A DNA stretch of 64,000 nucleotides from Ferruginibacter paludis (GCF_030409685.1 NZ_JAUFQJ010000006.1:667398-731397); one strand, 5' to 3'. Shown: positions 42,824 through 52,726, counted from the first letter of the stretch. The notes: a model not told the origin generated them from the sequence alone. A program made the numbers and translations.

Positions 42824-45334
42824 TTACCTACCTACAAACTCACCGGGATATTTATTTAAAAAAGTTTTATCCGTGTACACCAGCACACCATTTACCCATA
42901 CTTTTTTTATGCCATCGCTCAATGCTTTCGAGTTTTGAATGGTGGCATTATCCTTCACCGTTTCAGGATCGATTAACACCAGGTCTGCAAAATAACCAGG
43001 CGCAATGATACCGCGGTTAGTGATGCCGGTATGTTCGGCAGCAAGGCCCGTCATTTTATTGATGGCAGCTTCCCAACTCATGATTTTTTGCTGCTTTACA
43101 TATTGGTTTAGCAATTTTGTAAAACTACCGTATCCACGCGGATGACCGCCATTGGCGCCGTCTGAGCACAAATTGGTATGCGGCCATGCAAGCAAGGTAC
43201 GGATGTCTTCGTCGGCCATTGACTTACCCATAATATCTTCTCCCGATTCACCGAGATGTTGGTGCTGGTAGGCTTCCGCGGTTCCCACCAGGTACAGCAG
43301 TGTTTGAGCAGCTGTCTCATTCCTGATCTTCGCAATAGCGCCGAATGTTTTTCCATTGTAGGATGTATCCGCAGCAAAATGTACCAGCACCGATCCATCC
43401 GCATCAAACAAATGATCCGTTGCATAGGTGGCACTTGCCAGGCTTGTGAAATCTTTTTTTGGAAACAGCACCCGCATGGTGCTGTGCCAGGCATCGTAGG
43501 GATAGCAGTCGGCAGTAATGTCTACGCCATCTGCTCTTGCACGTTGCAGCGTTGCCAATAATTTATTGGCTGTTCCCCAGTCATCTTTTAATGCGATTTT
43601 AATGTGAGAAATCTGCACCGGTAATTTCGCTTCTTTTCCGATCTGGATGATCTCATCAATGGCATCAGTCATATTAATATCTTCACTCCGGATATGACTG
43701 ATATATCTTCCTTTTTCTGCCGCTGTTGTTTTAGCTAATTCAATTACTTCATACCTGTTGCTGTAAAATCCCTCTTCATATTCCAATCCTGTTGATAAAC
43801 CAAGTGAACCTTTTTGCAATTCCCCTTTTAATATTTGTTTGATTTTTTCCAACTCTTCCGGCTTCGCTGGTCTTGATAAATTGGCGGCGCCCATCACTTG
43901 CTGCCGGATGGTTGCGTGCCCTGTATAAGTAGCCAGGTTAATGGCAATGGGCGTAGCTTTTATTTCAGCTTTCAGGCTGTCTACCGGATCACTTTCGCCG
44001 TCTTGTCCGCCAACGATGGTAGTAATACCCTGGTTCAAAGCTGCAATCCCTTCAGGGTATTTTTTCAATGAACTTTCTACATGGCTGTGACTGTCTATAA
44101 AACCCGGCGATAAAATCTTTCCTTCGCCATCGATGATTTCTTCGCCTTCAAAAGGCTGCAAATTTCCAACGGCAATAATTTTTTTCCCTTGTATCCTCAC
44201 CGATTCATTCTTTGCAGGTGCAGCCGTACCATCCATTACGACTACATTTTTTATGAGTGTGGTTTGAGCGATATCCAGTGGCTTTCCCTGTATAAAATTT
44301 CTTGCTGTACGAATGCCCCAGCCATTGCTGCCACTGCTTAGCTGAATGATGGTGCGCTTATTTTTTGTATCACTGTAAATTAAATTGGCAAAGCCAACCC
44401 AGCCGCCGGTATGTGAATAAGCACCTTCTTTATCTTTTTCTATAAACCATCCAAAGCCATATGGATAGGTTGTACCATCTTTTAATTTAACGGGCACCAG
44501 CGCTTCTGCGAATGTTTCTTTCTTTACCAATTTGCCCGTACTCAAACTTTGTTCCCATCTATACAAATCTTCCACAGATGAATAGATGTTACCATCGCCT
44601 ACCACGCCGTCAAACGGAGTCAGGTCATTTAATTTTTTCTTCTCCCCTGTTTCCTCAAACCCATACACATGATTGGCTGGTACTGCAGGCATCAATACAT
44701 GATACACGTAGGTGTCTTTAAGGCCCAGTGGACCAGTGATATTCTTTTTTACAAATACATCAATGGGTTGTTTGCTGATGCGCTCAATAATACTTACCAG
44801 CAAAACATAGTTAGTGTTACAGTAATTCCATTTGCTGCCGGTAGCAAAGTCGAGTACCGGCTTATAAGTGCCATAAAGACTAATCAGTTTTTCATTGGTA
44901 AGTGTATCCAGCGGCGTTTTATACATTTGAAACAGATCAAAATATTCCGGGATACCAGAAGTATGCGTCATCAGGTTGCGGATGGTAATGCCATCATATG
45001 GTAATTCAGGAATGTATTTTTTGCAATTGTCATCAAACCGCAGTTGCCCCCTTTCTTTCAATATCATAATACCCATGCCAATAAACTGCTTGGTAACAGA
45101 GGCCAGGTTAAACGAAGATGTAGTTTTCAGCGGCTCATTCGTGCGGCAGTCGGTTACGCCAAAAGCCTTGCTGTATAACACTTTCCCTTTTTCTGCATAC
45201 AACACCGTACCATTGAAACGATGTATTTTATTTAACCCGCTAAATGCACTATCCAGTTTTTTCACGTCCAACTGTTGGGCTTGTGTTAAGGAAGCAATTG
45301 CAATGAAAGATAAAAAAATTACCAGCTTTGGCAT
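42824..45334 (-). CDS. Secreted fusion of a serine beta-lactamase-like domain and a D-aminoacylase-like amidohydrolase
   Basis: The 836-residue protein has a Sec signal (1-19). The first half (about 25-355) has the penicillin-binding/beta-lactamase triad: S79-V-T-K82, Y171-C-N173 and H308-T-G310. The second half (about 365-830) is an amidohydrolase of the N-acyl-D-amino-acid deacylase type: GFIDSHSHVE (H416, H418), later QISHIK and CSDGANGGHPRGYGSF. The cysteine that bridges the metals in classical D-aminoacylases (VGNCGVS) appears as VGGQDGES, so metal binding differs. It would free D-amino acids from peptides or N-acyl forms in the periplasm. It is first in an operon with DUF1611 and epimerase genes. 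Confidence 0.88.
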   Translation of the reverse strand: MPKLVIFLSFIAIASLTQAQQLDVKKLDSAFSGLNKIHRFNGTVLYAEKGKVLYSKAFGVTDCRTNEPLKTTSSFNLASVTKQFIGMGIMILKERGQLRFDDNCKKYIPELPYDGITIRNLMTHTSGIPEYFDLFQMYKTPLDTLTNEKLISLYGTYKPVLDFATGSKWNYCNTNYVLLVSIIERISKQPIDVFVKKNITGPLGLKDTYVYHVLMPAVPANHVYGFEETGEKKKLNDLTPFDGVVGDGNIYSSVEDLYRWEQSLSTGKLVKKETFAEALVPVKLKDGTTYPYGFGWFIEKDKEGAYSHTGGWVGFANLIYSDTKNKRTIIQLSSGSNGWGIRTARNFIQGKPLDIAQTTLIKNVVVMDGTAAPAKNESVRIQGKKIIAVGNLQPFEGEEIIDGEGKILSPGFIDSHSHVESSLKKYPEGIAALNQGITTIVGGQDGESDPVDSLKAEIKATPIAINLATYTGHATIRQQVMGAANLSRPAKPEELEKIKQILKGELQKGSLGLSTGLEYEEGFYSNRYEVIELAKTTAAEKGRYISHIRSEDINMTDAIDEIIQIGKEAKLPVQISHIKIALKDDWGTANKLLATLQRARADGVDITADCYPYDAWHSTMRVLFPKKDFTSLASATYATDHLFDADGSVLVHFAADTSYNGKTFGAIAKIRNETAAQTLLYLVGTAEAYQHQHLGESGEDIMGKSMADEDIRTLLAWPHTNLCSDGANGGHPRGYGSFTKLLNQYVKQQKIMSWEAAINKMTGLAAEHTGITNRGIIAPGYFADLVLIDPETVKDNATIQNSKALSDGIKKVWVNGVLVYTDKTFLNKYPGEFVGR

Positions 45335-45472
45335 GTTGAAAGGTTTGCATTAAAGTTAGGGGAATATTGCATCAATTTCCTTTTGATCCCTCCCGGTTTC
45401 AGTAAAATTGTTTGTTTCAACAGCCGTTGTATTTTGATATCTTTATGCAACATTCATTCAACACTTTTTCAA

Positions 45473-46339
45473 ATGAAACAATTACTGCCTGCACTTTTAC
45501 TCCTGGTTTCATGCAACACCAAAAGCCAGTGGATAAAGGATTCTGTTCTAATAGAAGGTCATTACAGAACCTTCACTTTTCATCAGCCTGAAGCTGATTT
45601 AAAGGGAGGCAGCCTGCTGTTTTTGATGCATGGGTCGGGTGGTAATAGTGGTGACATCATCTCCAAAACCGGCCAACTCGAAGCCATTGCTGGTAAAGAC
45701 AAATTATTAGTCGTTTATCCTGAAGGCTACCAGCATTTCTGGAATGAATGCCGTAAGTATTCTACAGCTACAGCCAATAAAGAGAACATCAATGAAGAAG
45801 CTTTTTTTAAAGCAATGATCGGATACTTCGTGAAAAAATACGGCATCAGTAAAGAAAATATTTTTGCTGCGGGGTTTTCCGGTGGCGGTCACATGTCGTA
45901 CAAATTAGCCATGACCATGCCGGACCAAATAAAAGCCATCACGGCCATCGTTGCCAATATGCCCGACTCAGCAAGCTGCGATTGTACGTTAGCCAATAAG
46001 GCTTTGCCGGTAATGATCATCAACGGCACCGATGATAAAACGAATCCTTACAATGGTGGTGAGATGTTTGTCAATAACAGCAGCTTTGGCGTGGTGCGAA
46101 GTTCAGAAAACAGCTTTGCCTATTGGGCTTCACTCGCTGGTTACAGAGGGGAGCCGGTTAAAACACTGCTACCTGATACCGATACTACCGATCACAAGAC
46201 GATTGAAAGTTATTCTTACAAAGCCTCAAATAAACCACGTGTAACTTTGCTGAAAGTTGTTGGTGGCCATCACGATTACCCCGGTGATATTGATGTGTAC
46301 CTTTATGCCTGGGAGTTTTTTAAAAGTACCATGAAGTAA
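45473..46339 (+). CDS. Lipoprotein esterase, PHB-depolymerase/feruloyl-esterase type
   Basis: The 288-residue protein starts with a lipoprotein signal (lipobox LLVSC, C14), so it is anchored to a membrane. It is an alpha/beta-hydrolase of the PHB depolymerase/LpqC group: the oxyanion-side FLMHGSGGNSGD (50-61), nucleophile elbow GFSGGG (S136), an Asp in NGTDDKTNPYNGG and a final His in GGHHDYPG. The ATG at 45473 is chosen; a frame from 45383 would place 30 residues before the lipobox. Likely substrates are polymer or phenolic esters. It is divergent from the D-amino-acid operon. Confidence 0.85.
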   Translation: MKQLLPALLLLVSCNTKSQWIKDSVLIEGHYRTFTFHQPEADLKGGSLLFLMHGSGGNSGDIISKTGQLEAIAGKDKLLVVYPEGYQHFWNECRKYSTATANKENINEEAFFKAMIGYFVKKYGISKENIFAAGFSGGGHMSYKLAMTMPDQIKAITAIVANMPDSASCDCTLANKALPVMIINGTDDKTNPYNGGEMFVNNSSFGVVRSSENSFAYWASLAGYRGEPVKTLLPDTDTTDHKTIESYSYKASNKPRVTLLKVVGGHHDYPGDIDVYLYAWEFFKSTMK

Positions 46340-46508
46340 GAAGCAGCATTTTATTACTGAGCGCAGAATCAAAAAAAAAGCCACTTCTTTTCTATATAAA
46401 AATTTTTATTTTAACAGGTTAAAGCCTACCCCGATGATATTTGTGCAACTACTGTTATTACTTATTTTACTGTTGTTGATTTTCTTTTTCATAATAAAAC
46501 CTTTATTT

Positions 46509-46940
46509 ATGGCACACAATGCGATCAACCGTTACCATTTCAGCGTGCAATGGGGCGGTACAAGAATTGGCTTTACAGAAGTAAGCGGACTGGATATTGA
46601 GATTGAAGCTGTTTCATTCAGGGATGGCGCTGACACTGAAAATAGTTTCCGCAAAATTCCCGGCTTGAGAAAGTTTACAGATATCACGCTGAAGCGTGGT
46701 ATTGTAAAAGGCGACAATGAATTGTTTGAATGGCTGAATACAGAAAAGATTGGCACAGTTGAGAGAAGGGACGTGACCATTTCCCTATTGGATGAAAGCC
46801 ACGCCCCGATAGTTGTCTGGCGATTAAAAAACGCCTTTCCTGTTAAATACCAGGGACCTGTGCTGAATGCAGACGACAGTTGTGTTGCAATGGAAACACT
46901 GGTATTAACCCATGAAGGGATAACAGTTGAAAAGACTTAA
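46509..46940 (+). CDS. Orphan phage-type tail tube protein (gp19 family)
   Basis: The 143-residue protein has the contractile-tail tube fold sequence NRYHFSVQWGGTRIGFTEVSGLDIEIE, then FRKIPGLRKFTDITLKRGIVKGDNELFEW and VWRLKNAFPVKYQGP (each piece is typical of gp19-like tubes of phages, eCIS and T6SSiii). The start at ATG 46509 gives the usual length. An in-frame ATG at 46434 would add 25 very hydrophobic residues, which would be unprecedented for a tube subunit but cannot be excluded. No sheath, baseplate or ATPase genes are nearby, so the gene stands alone. Confidence 0.8.
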   Translation: MAHNAINRYHFSVQWGGTRIGFTEVSGLDIEIEAVSFRDGADTENSFRKIPGLRKFTDITLKRGIVKGDNELFEWLNTEKIGTVERRDVTISLLDESHAPIVVWRLKNAFPVKYQGPVLNADDSCVAMETLVLTHEGITVEKT

Positions 46941-46950
46941 TTGATTGTCG

Positions 46951-49269
46951 CTATTTTTTTACCGGCTTTGCACTCATATAAAAAACAAGTTTGCCACCGT
47001 TCATAATTTCATCGTGAGTAATATAACGGCGGTTTAGCAGTTGCCCATTTAACGTTACTTTTTTTACATACACATTCTTATCACTTTGATCAATGGCAGT
47101 TACTGAAAAAGTATTTCCATTTTCCAAATGAACACTGGCTGTTTGTATAGCGGGACTACCTAACCAATATTGCCCTGATGCAGGTGCTACAGGGTAAAAC
47201 CCAAGCGAACTAAAAATATACCAGGCACTCATTTGCCCGCAATCATCATTGCCACCGAGGCCCGCAGATCCACTGTGGTATTGGTTTTTAAGAATCATAC
47301 GCACCCGCTCCTGTGTTTTCCATGGTGCATCAGTCCAGTTGTATAAATAAGCTACGTGATGCGCCGGCTCATTGCCATGTACATAATTTCCTATAATTCC
47401 GTCACGGGTAATGTCTTCTGTTTCTGCAAAAAATTCATCAGGCAAATGCATAGTGAATAATGAATCCAGGTGTGCAGTAAATCTTTTTTTACCTCCCATT
47501 AATTGAATCATGGCTGTAGGATCCTGCGGCACATATAAACTGTAGTTCCAGGTGTTGCCTTCAATAAAACCCTGGCCATCTGTTTTCAATACATCAAATT
47601 CTTTTTTGAAACTGCCGTCACTTAAGCGTGGTCGCATAAAACCAATTGTTGAATCATATACATTGCGCCAGTTTTGTGCACGCTTGCTGAAAGTTTCAAA
47701 CACATCCTGCCGGTTTAATTTTTTAGCCAGCTGTGCAATGCTCCAGTCATCAAAAGCATACTCCAGCGTTGAAGATACAGAAACACCATTTTTATCCTGT
47801 GGTATATACCCCTTGTCTATAAAATAACCAATGCCGTCATACTCTTTATGATTGGCTGTTGCAATACATGCATCCAGCGCTTTGTCTAAATCTGTAGTAA
47901 CAGTACCTTTTATAATTGCTTCAGCAATAACTGAAACACTGTGGTAGCCGCTCATACACCAGTTATCATTGGCGTAATGCGACCAGATGGGCAGCATGTG
48001 CAAAGCACTCTGGTTATAATGCGCCAGCATAGATTTTACCATATCTGCATTGCGGGTTGGATTAACAATATTCTGGTAAGGATGAAACGCCCGGTAAGTA
48101 TCCCATAAAGAAAAAGAAGTATAGTTCGTAAAGCCGGTTGCTTTATGCACATTCTGATCAAGACCTTTGTATTCACCATTTACATCCATGTACACGGTTG
48201 GCATCAAAGCCGCATGATACATGGCGGTATAAAAATTTATTTTCTCCTCGTTGCTGGTCGAAGTAATTACAATTTTGCCGAGCTCGGCATTCCAGGCTTG
48301 CTTTGCCTGTTGCTTTGTTTTTTCAAAATCCCAATGCGGTATTTCGGTACGCATATTTTCTATTGCGTTGATAGTACTTACAGGAGATAAAGCAAACTTT
48401 ACTTTAATCGTTTCATTGGCTGCCGTTGCAAAATCAAAATACATACGCAATTGCTTGCCGGCTAAATCAGGGAAATTTTTTGACTGGTTGAATTTGCCCC
48501 AGAAGCCCCGGTACACTTGTCTTTTAGAATAATCTTTACAACCATAAGCAGCCATTGGCTTTGAAAAAGACATGGCGAAATAAACCGTCCTCGTTCGACC
48601 CCAGCCGTTGGTCTGGCGATAACCGGTTACCAGCGTATCATTCTCTACCCGAACAAATGTCCAGACATTTTTATCATCATAATTATAGATGCCAGCCATC
48701 AGGTCCAGTATAATATGCGACTGGTCTGATTTAGGAAAAGTATATTGATGAAAGCCTACCCGGGTGCTGGCTGTCACTTCAGCAAGGATATTATCATCTT
48801 CTAATTTTACTTTATAATAACCGGGTTCTGCTACTTCTGTTTCATGATGAAATACCGACCGGTAGCCACTTTCGGGATGATCAGCTGTACCGGGATTTAA
48901 TTGCAATACACCAACAGTTGGCATAATTAAAAAGTCGCCCAGGTCACTGTGGCCAGTACCGCTGAAGTGTGTATGACTGAAACCAACAATCGTTTTATCA
49001 TCATACTGGTAGCCGGCGCAATACTTATATACGTCTTTATTGTAACGGTTGTTATATTCATAGGGTAATGTGTCTGTATCAGGACTTAACTGCACGGCAC
49101 CAAAAGGTACGATGGCGCCCGGAAAAGTGTGCCCCATTTTTTGAGTGCCGATAATGGGTTTGGCATATTGTGTAAGGTCAGGCTGCGACTGGGCTTTAGC
49201 CGCAAAATAATTAAATGATAAAAAAGAAAGTGTAACAACACGGTTAGCTATTTTCAAATAAATGTTCAT
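46951..49269 (-). CDS. Secreted alpha-mannosidase, GH92
   Basis: This 772-residue protein has a Sec signal (1-27). It has the full GH92 layout: KMGHTFPGAIVPFGAVQLSPD near the start, HTHFSGTGHSD, SLWDTYRAFHPY and the C-terminal GGNDDCGQMSAWYIFSSLG with YPVAPASGQYWLGSP. The general-acid and calcium-binding residues lie in these motifs. GH92 enzymes remove alpha-1,2/1,3/1,4/1,6 mannose by inversion and need calcium. It converges with the tail-tube gene and no PUL partner is visible. Confidence 0.93.
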   Translation of the reverse strand: MNIYLKIANRVVTLSFLSFNYFAAKAQSQPDLTQYAKPIIGTQKMGHTFPGAIVPFGAVQLSPDTDTLPYEYNNRYNKDVYKYCAGYQYDDKTIVGFSHTHFSGTGHSDLGDFLIMPTVGVLQLNPGTADHPESGYRSVFHHETEVAEPGYYKVKLEDDNILAEVTASTRVGFHQYTFPKSDQSHIILDLMAGIYNYDDKNVWTFVRVENDTLVTGYRQTNGWGRTRTVYFAMSFSKPMAAYGCKDYSKRQVYRGFWGKFNQSKNFPDLAGKQLRMYFDFATAANETIKVKFALSPVSTINAIENMRTEIPHWDFEKTKQQAKQAWNAELGKIVITSTSNEEKINFYTAMYHAALMPTVYMDVNGEYKGLDQNVHKATGFTNYTSFSLWDTYRAFHPYQNIVNPTRNADMVKSMLAHYNQSALHMLPIWSHYANDNWCMSGYHSVSVIAEAIIKGTVTTDLDKALDACIATANHKEYDGIGYFIDKGYIPQDKNGVSVSSTLEYAFDDWSIAQLAKKLNRQDVFETFSKRAQNWRNVYDSTIGFMRPRLSDGSFKKEFDVLKTDGQGFIEGNTWNYSLYVPQDPTAMIQLMGGKKRFTAHLDSLFTMHLPDEFFAETEDITRDGIIGNYVHGNEPAHHVAYLYNWTDAPWKTQERVRMILKNQYHSGSAGLGGNDDCGQMSAWYIFSSLGFYPVAPASGQYWLGSPAIQTASVHLENGNTFSVTAIDQSDKNVYVKKVTLNGQLLNRRYITHDEIMNGGKLVFYMSAKPVKK

Positions 49270-49677
49270 GTATTTTTTACAAATTTAGTATGGTGAATGC
49301 TGTCCTTTAAGGGAGCGTTTGTACAAATTAAGCCTGCAAAAATAAGTCGTAAAAAGCAGGTCTGTCATTTTTTTCTGATATCACATTTGCAATTTAAGTG
49401 TGATAATGTTTATACGATGCATGTTAATAATATATGATCGTAACTTAATAGATACAGGGAACGATCTCTACAGAATTACCAAAGACGCAAAACTTCATTT
49501 TTGTATATGAGGAAAATTATTCCCGACCATGGTTAAGTAATAACGTAAAACACATTGGCATAGTTATTACAACTAGGTGAATAGGTTTTTCATAGGATAT
49601 TGGACAAAAAACGAAGCTGGATTTTTATCCTGGCTTCTCTTTTTAAAATTTGCCTTAAACCTTTTCTAAAAAACTTA
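49270..49677. other. Intergenic region, nothing recognised
   Basis: About 400 AT-rich bases between the GH92 start and the broken DinB gene. I find no credible frame. An imperfect hairpin (GAAGCTGGAT ... ATCCTGGCTTC, 49609-49643) is followed by a short T run but has no gene upstream on that strand to terminate. Confidence 0.4.
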
Positions 49678-50193
49678 TTATAAATATCTTTCCCCGGTAA
49701 TATTGAGATGGTTTAGATGATGGCCATACAAATAATTAATTAATAATCTTTCGGTTAAATCAAAACCATTTGCAATTCCTATATTATCCAGCACTTCATC
49801 ACTTAATCTTCCAATAGAAAAACGCCAGCTGTTCGGTAGAAGGGTAATTGTTCCATAACATTTTTTGGGTAGTTCTGCTACCGCTACTGGTAGTTGATAC
49901 AAAAAGATTTTTATCAAATCCAGGCAAATTGGTGTCATCGCTTCTGGCAATTCTTAATGCACGATAGATAATGATTCTTTCACAATCGGCGTGGTGCAGA
50001 ACAATATCTTTAAGGATCCACTTACCTTGACTGTACCAGTAATTAAAATTTTCTTCGGAAAGGTTTACTACCATGCTGCGGGTCTCTTCCACTATATTCT
50101 TTAAAGACTGCAACCGGTTTCCATCTTGCGACATTCTATATAAGGCTGATAAAATACATCATAACCATCATCGGGGTTATAAATTTTATTCAT
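49678..50193 (-). pseudogene. DinB-family gene broken by at least two frameshifts
   Basis: The expected protein of about 170 residues can be rebuilt from three frame pieces. The start ATG at 50193 reads MNKIYNPDDGYDVFYQPYIE and then leaves frame near 50133. The middle part (to about 49850) reads DGNRLQSLKNIVEETRSMVV and IVLHHADCERIIIYRALRIA and ends wrongly. The last part, DEVLDNIGIANGFDLTERLL and GHHLNHLNITGERYL, is in a third frame. The pieces follow the DinB/DUF664 order, including the His residues of the metal site. Two indels suggest a decayed gene; sequencing error is the alternative. Confidence 0.8.
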
Positions 50194-50348
50194 CGCATTT
50201 GTTTTTTTTCTGACTAAATAAAATTCGGCTTACGCGACGTAAATTGTAAACAAGATTACGGTGCTATACCTTTATAAATATTATTACCACTTATGTAAAA
50301 TAAATAGTTGGTACATTGCCGCTTCTTATTTTCATTAAAAAATATAGT

Positions 50349-52490
50349 ATGAACAAAGTCTTTTTGGCGGCCTGCCTGATCGCAGCAACCAATATTGTAT
50401 ATGCACAGCAGCCTGTATATATGCCACAAAATATAAAAAAGGCATACACCAATGAAACACGCAGCATGGATGGCAGACCCGGAAAAAAATACTGGCAAAA
50501 CTATGGCCGGTATACCATTAATGTTGCAGTTGCACCGCCTGCAAAAACCGTTACCGGTGATGAAACCATTACCTATATCAACAACAGCCCAAAGCCAATC
50601 AGCAGCATTGTAATTAAACTGATCATGAACATTCATAACCCGGGAGCAGAAAGGCAAAGCGCAACTGGAGCAGACTATTTAACTACCGGTATTCATATTG
50701 ATCAGTTTACTCAAAACGGCACGGTTACCAATTTTGGCGATGCCCGTGGCGAAACATGGAAACGGGTAAGCCTTACCAAACCTGTTGCCACAGGCGACAG
50801 CGTACAATTAAGTTTTAAATGGCATTATGATTTAAGTGACCGCAGCGGCCGGGAAGGTAAACTCGACAGCACCAGTTTTTTCCTGGCTTATTTTTATCCA
50901 AGGGTTGCAGTGATGGACGATGTGTTTGGCTGGGACCGGATGGACTTTACAGATGCCCAGGAATTTTATAACGATTTTAATGATTACACTGTTGCCGTTA
51001 CCGTTCCTAAAAACTTTTTGGTTTGGGGCTCCGGTGATTTATTAAATGCCGCAGAAGTATTACAATCTCCCTACTTGGAAAAATTCAATAAGAGTTTTAC
51101 AAGCGATGACGTAATTAATGTTGCTACACAAAAAGATATTGAAGCAAAAAATATAACCATTCAAAATGCCAGCAATACCTGGAAATGGAAAGCTTCGAAT
51201 ATAAGTGATATGGCATATTGCATCAGCGACCATTATGTATGGGATGCCGCAAGTGTTTTAGTTGACAAAAAAACCGGCCGCAGAGCCAGTTGCCAATCAG
51301 CCTATTTAAACAACGCCACCAATTTTCACAACCAGGTAAAACATATTCAGCATTCGCTGGATTGGTATAGTAATAACTGGCCGGGTGTTGCTTATCCTTT
51401 TCCCAAGAGTACCATCATAGAAGGATTTGCAGATATGGAATATCCGATGATGGCCAACGACAGCCGCCAGGATGATGACATTATGCAACGCTTTATTGCT
51501 GAGCATGAAGTAGGACATTCTTATTTTCCTTTTTACATGGGCATCAACGAACACCGCTATGGTTTTATGGATGAAGGCTGGACAACAGCATTCGAAAACC
51601 TGATAGGCCAGGTGGATCTTGGGAAAGAAAAAGCGAATAATTTTTTCAAACAATTCAGGGTTGCAGGCTGGGCTCTAAATCCATCAGATGAAACACAGGT
51701 GCCCATCATTACACCGGTAAATATTTTAAGCGGCCAAGCCATGGGACATAATGAATATGGTAAACCTGCCCTTGCTTACCTGGCGTTAAAAGATATGCTC
51801 GGCGATGAATTATTCAAAAAGTCTTTGCATGGATTTATGGATAGCTGGCATGGCAAGCACCCAATTCCATGGGATATGTTTAATAGCTTTTCAACTTTCT
51901 CCGGAAAAAATCTGAACTGGTTTTTCAGTAACTGGTTTTTGAGTACTTATTACATGGATATTGCGGTAGATAAATTGGCTCCTGTGGCCGGAGGTTATTC
52001 ACTTACCATAAAAAACATTGGCGGCTTTGCAATACCAACAGATGTATTGGTAGAGTATACTGATAGTACAAAAGAAACCATTCATGCAACTGCCGGCATT
52101 TGGGAAAAGAACCTGCAAGCCGCTATCATTAACATTAAAACTAAAAAGAAAATTGCCTTTTTAAAACTGGATGGCGGTATTTACATGGATGCAGATGAAA
52201 GCAATAACAAATGGGGTGTAAAGAAGATAAATACTGTTGCAACAATTAATCTTGATAAATACACCGGGGTATATTCAAACAAAAACATCCCGATTAAACT
52301 GACTTTTACAAATGAAGATAACAGCCTTCAACTGGAAGCTACAGGCCAGGAGAAAATAGCTCTTAATAATACAGGCAAAGACAGCTTTAGTTTTGAAGCC
52401 GCGGGGTTGGTTATTGTTTTCGATTTAGTTAAAAACGAACTTTCCCTGTCGCAGGGCGGTGGCAGTTATATTTTTACGAAGGACAAATAA
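50349..52490 (+). CDS. Exported M1-family zinc metallopeptidase
   Basis: The 713-residue protein has a Sec signal (MNKVFLAACLIAATNIVYAQ; ATG at 50349). It has the M1 pattern: an N-terminal beta saddle, EGFADMEYPMM in place of GAMEN (358-367), HEVGH (H386, E387, H390) and the third zinc ligand E409 in YGFMDEGWTTAFE, 18 residues later. It trims N-terminal residues from peptides, probably in the periplasm. The C-terminal 250 residues are beta-rich and less conserved. A terminator follows at 52507. Confidence 0.9.
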   Translation: MNKVFLAACLIAATNIVYAQQPVYMPQNIKKAYTNETRSMDGRPGKKYWQNYGRYTINVAVAPPAKTVTGDETITYINNSPKPISSIVIKLIMNIHNPGAERQSATGADYLTTGIHIDQFTQNGTVTNFGDARGETWKRVSLTKPVATGDSVQLSFKWHYDLSDRSGREGKLDSTSFFLAYFYPRVAVMDDVFGWDRMDFTDAQEFYNDFNDYTVAVTVPKNFLVWGSGDLLNAAEVLQSPYLEKFNKSFTSDDVINVATQKDIEAKNITIQNASNTWKWKASNISDMAYCISDHYVWDAASVLVDKKTGRRASCQSAYLNNATNFHNQVKHIQHSLDWYSNNWPGVAYPFPKSTIIEGFADMEYPMMANDSRQDDDIMQRFIAEHEVGHSYFPFYMGINEHRYGFMDEGWTTAFENLIGQVDLGKEKANNFFKQFRVAGWALNPSDETQVPIITPVNILSGQAMGHNEYGKPALAYLALKDMLGDELFKKSLHGFMDSWHGKHPIPWDMFNSFSTFSGKNLNWFFSNWFLSTYYMDIAVDKLAPVAGGYSLTIKNIGGFAIPTDVLVEYTDSTKETIHATAGIWEKNLQAAIINIKTKKKIAFLKLDGGIYMDADESNNKWGVKKINTVATINLDKYTGVYSNKNIPIKLTFTNEDNSLQLEATGQEKIALNNTGKDSFSFEAAGLVIVFDLVKNELSLSQGGGSYIFTKDK

Positions 52491-52506
52491 CAAACAACTT
52501 CTTATC

Positions 52507-52557
52507 AAAAAATGCGGGATGGAAACAGTCAACAAACTATAACATCCCGTATTTTTT
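52507..52557 (+). terminator. Intrinsic terminator after the M1 peptidase gene
   Basis: AAAAAATGCGGGATG (52507-52521) pairs with CATCCCGTATTTTTT (52543-52557) with one G-T type mismatch and a 21-base loop, ending in a T run. It lies 17 bases behind the peptidase stop. Confidence 0.7.
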
Positions 52558-52726
52558 TGAACTGGTAATTTTTTTTATTTTGATCAAGTGCTTTTTGCTT
52601 TCTAGAATCATCTGGGATAATGACAACTATCATTATATATTATAAATTGCTTAGTACTTTTAATAAGGCAAATTTGCACGGTTTTGGATACAAAGATTGC
52701 TGACTTGTAACCCATAAAAAACAATC

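Noticed and set aside
42817..43008. Plus-strand frame opposite the end of the D-aminoacylase fusion
   Set aside because: It overlaps the minus-strand gene, whose motifs are clear, and its translation is featureless.
46434..46508. Hydrophobic N-terminal extension of the tail-tube protein as part of the gene call
   Set aside because: Tube proteins of this family start at the internal ATG. The extension is kept only as a finding, because no sequence evidence shows that it is translated.
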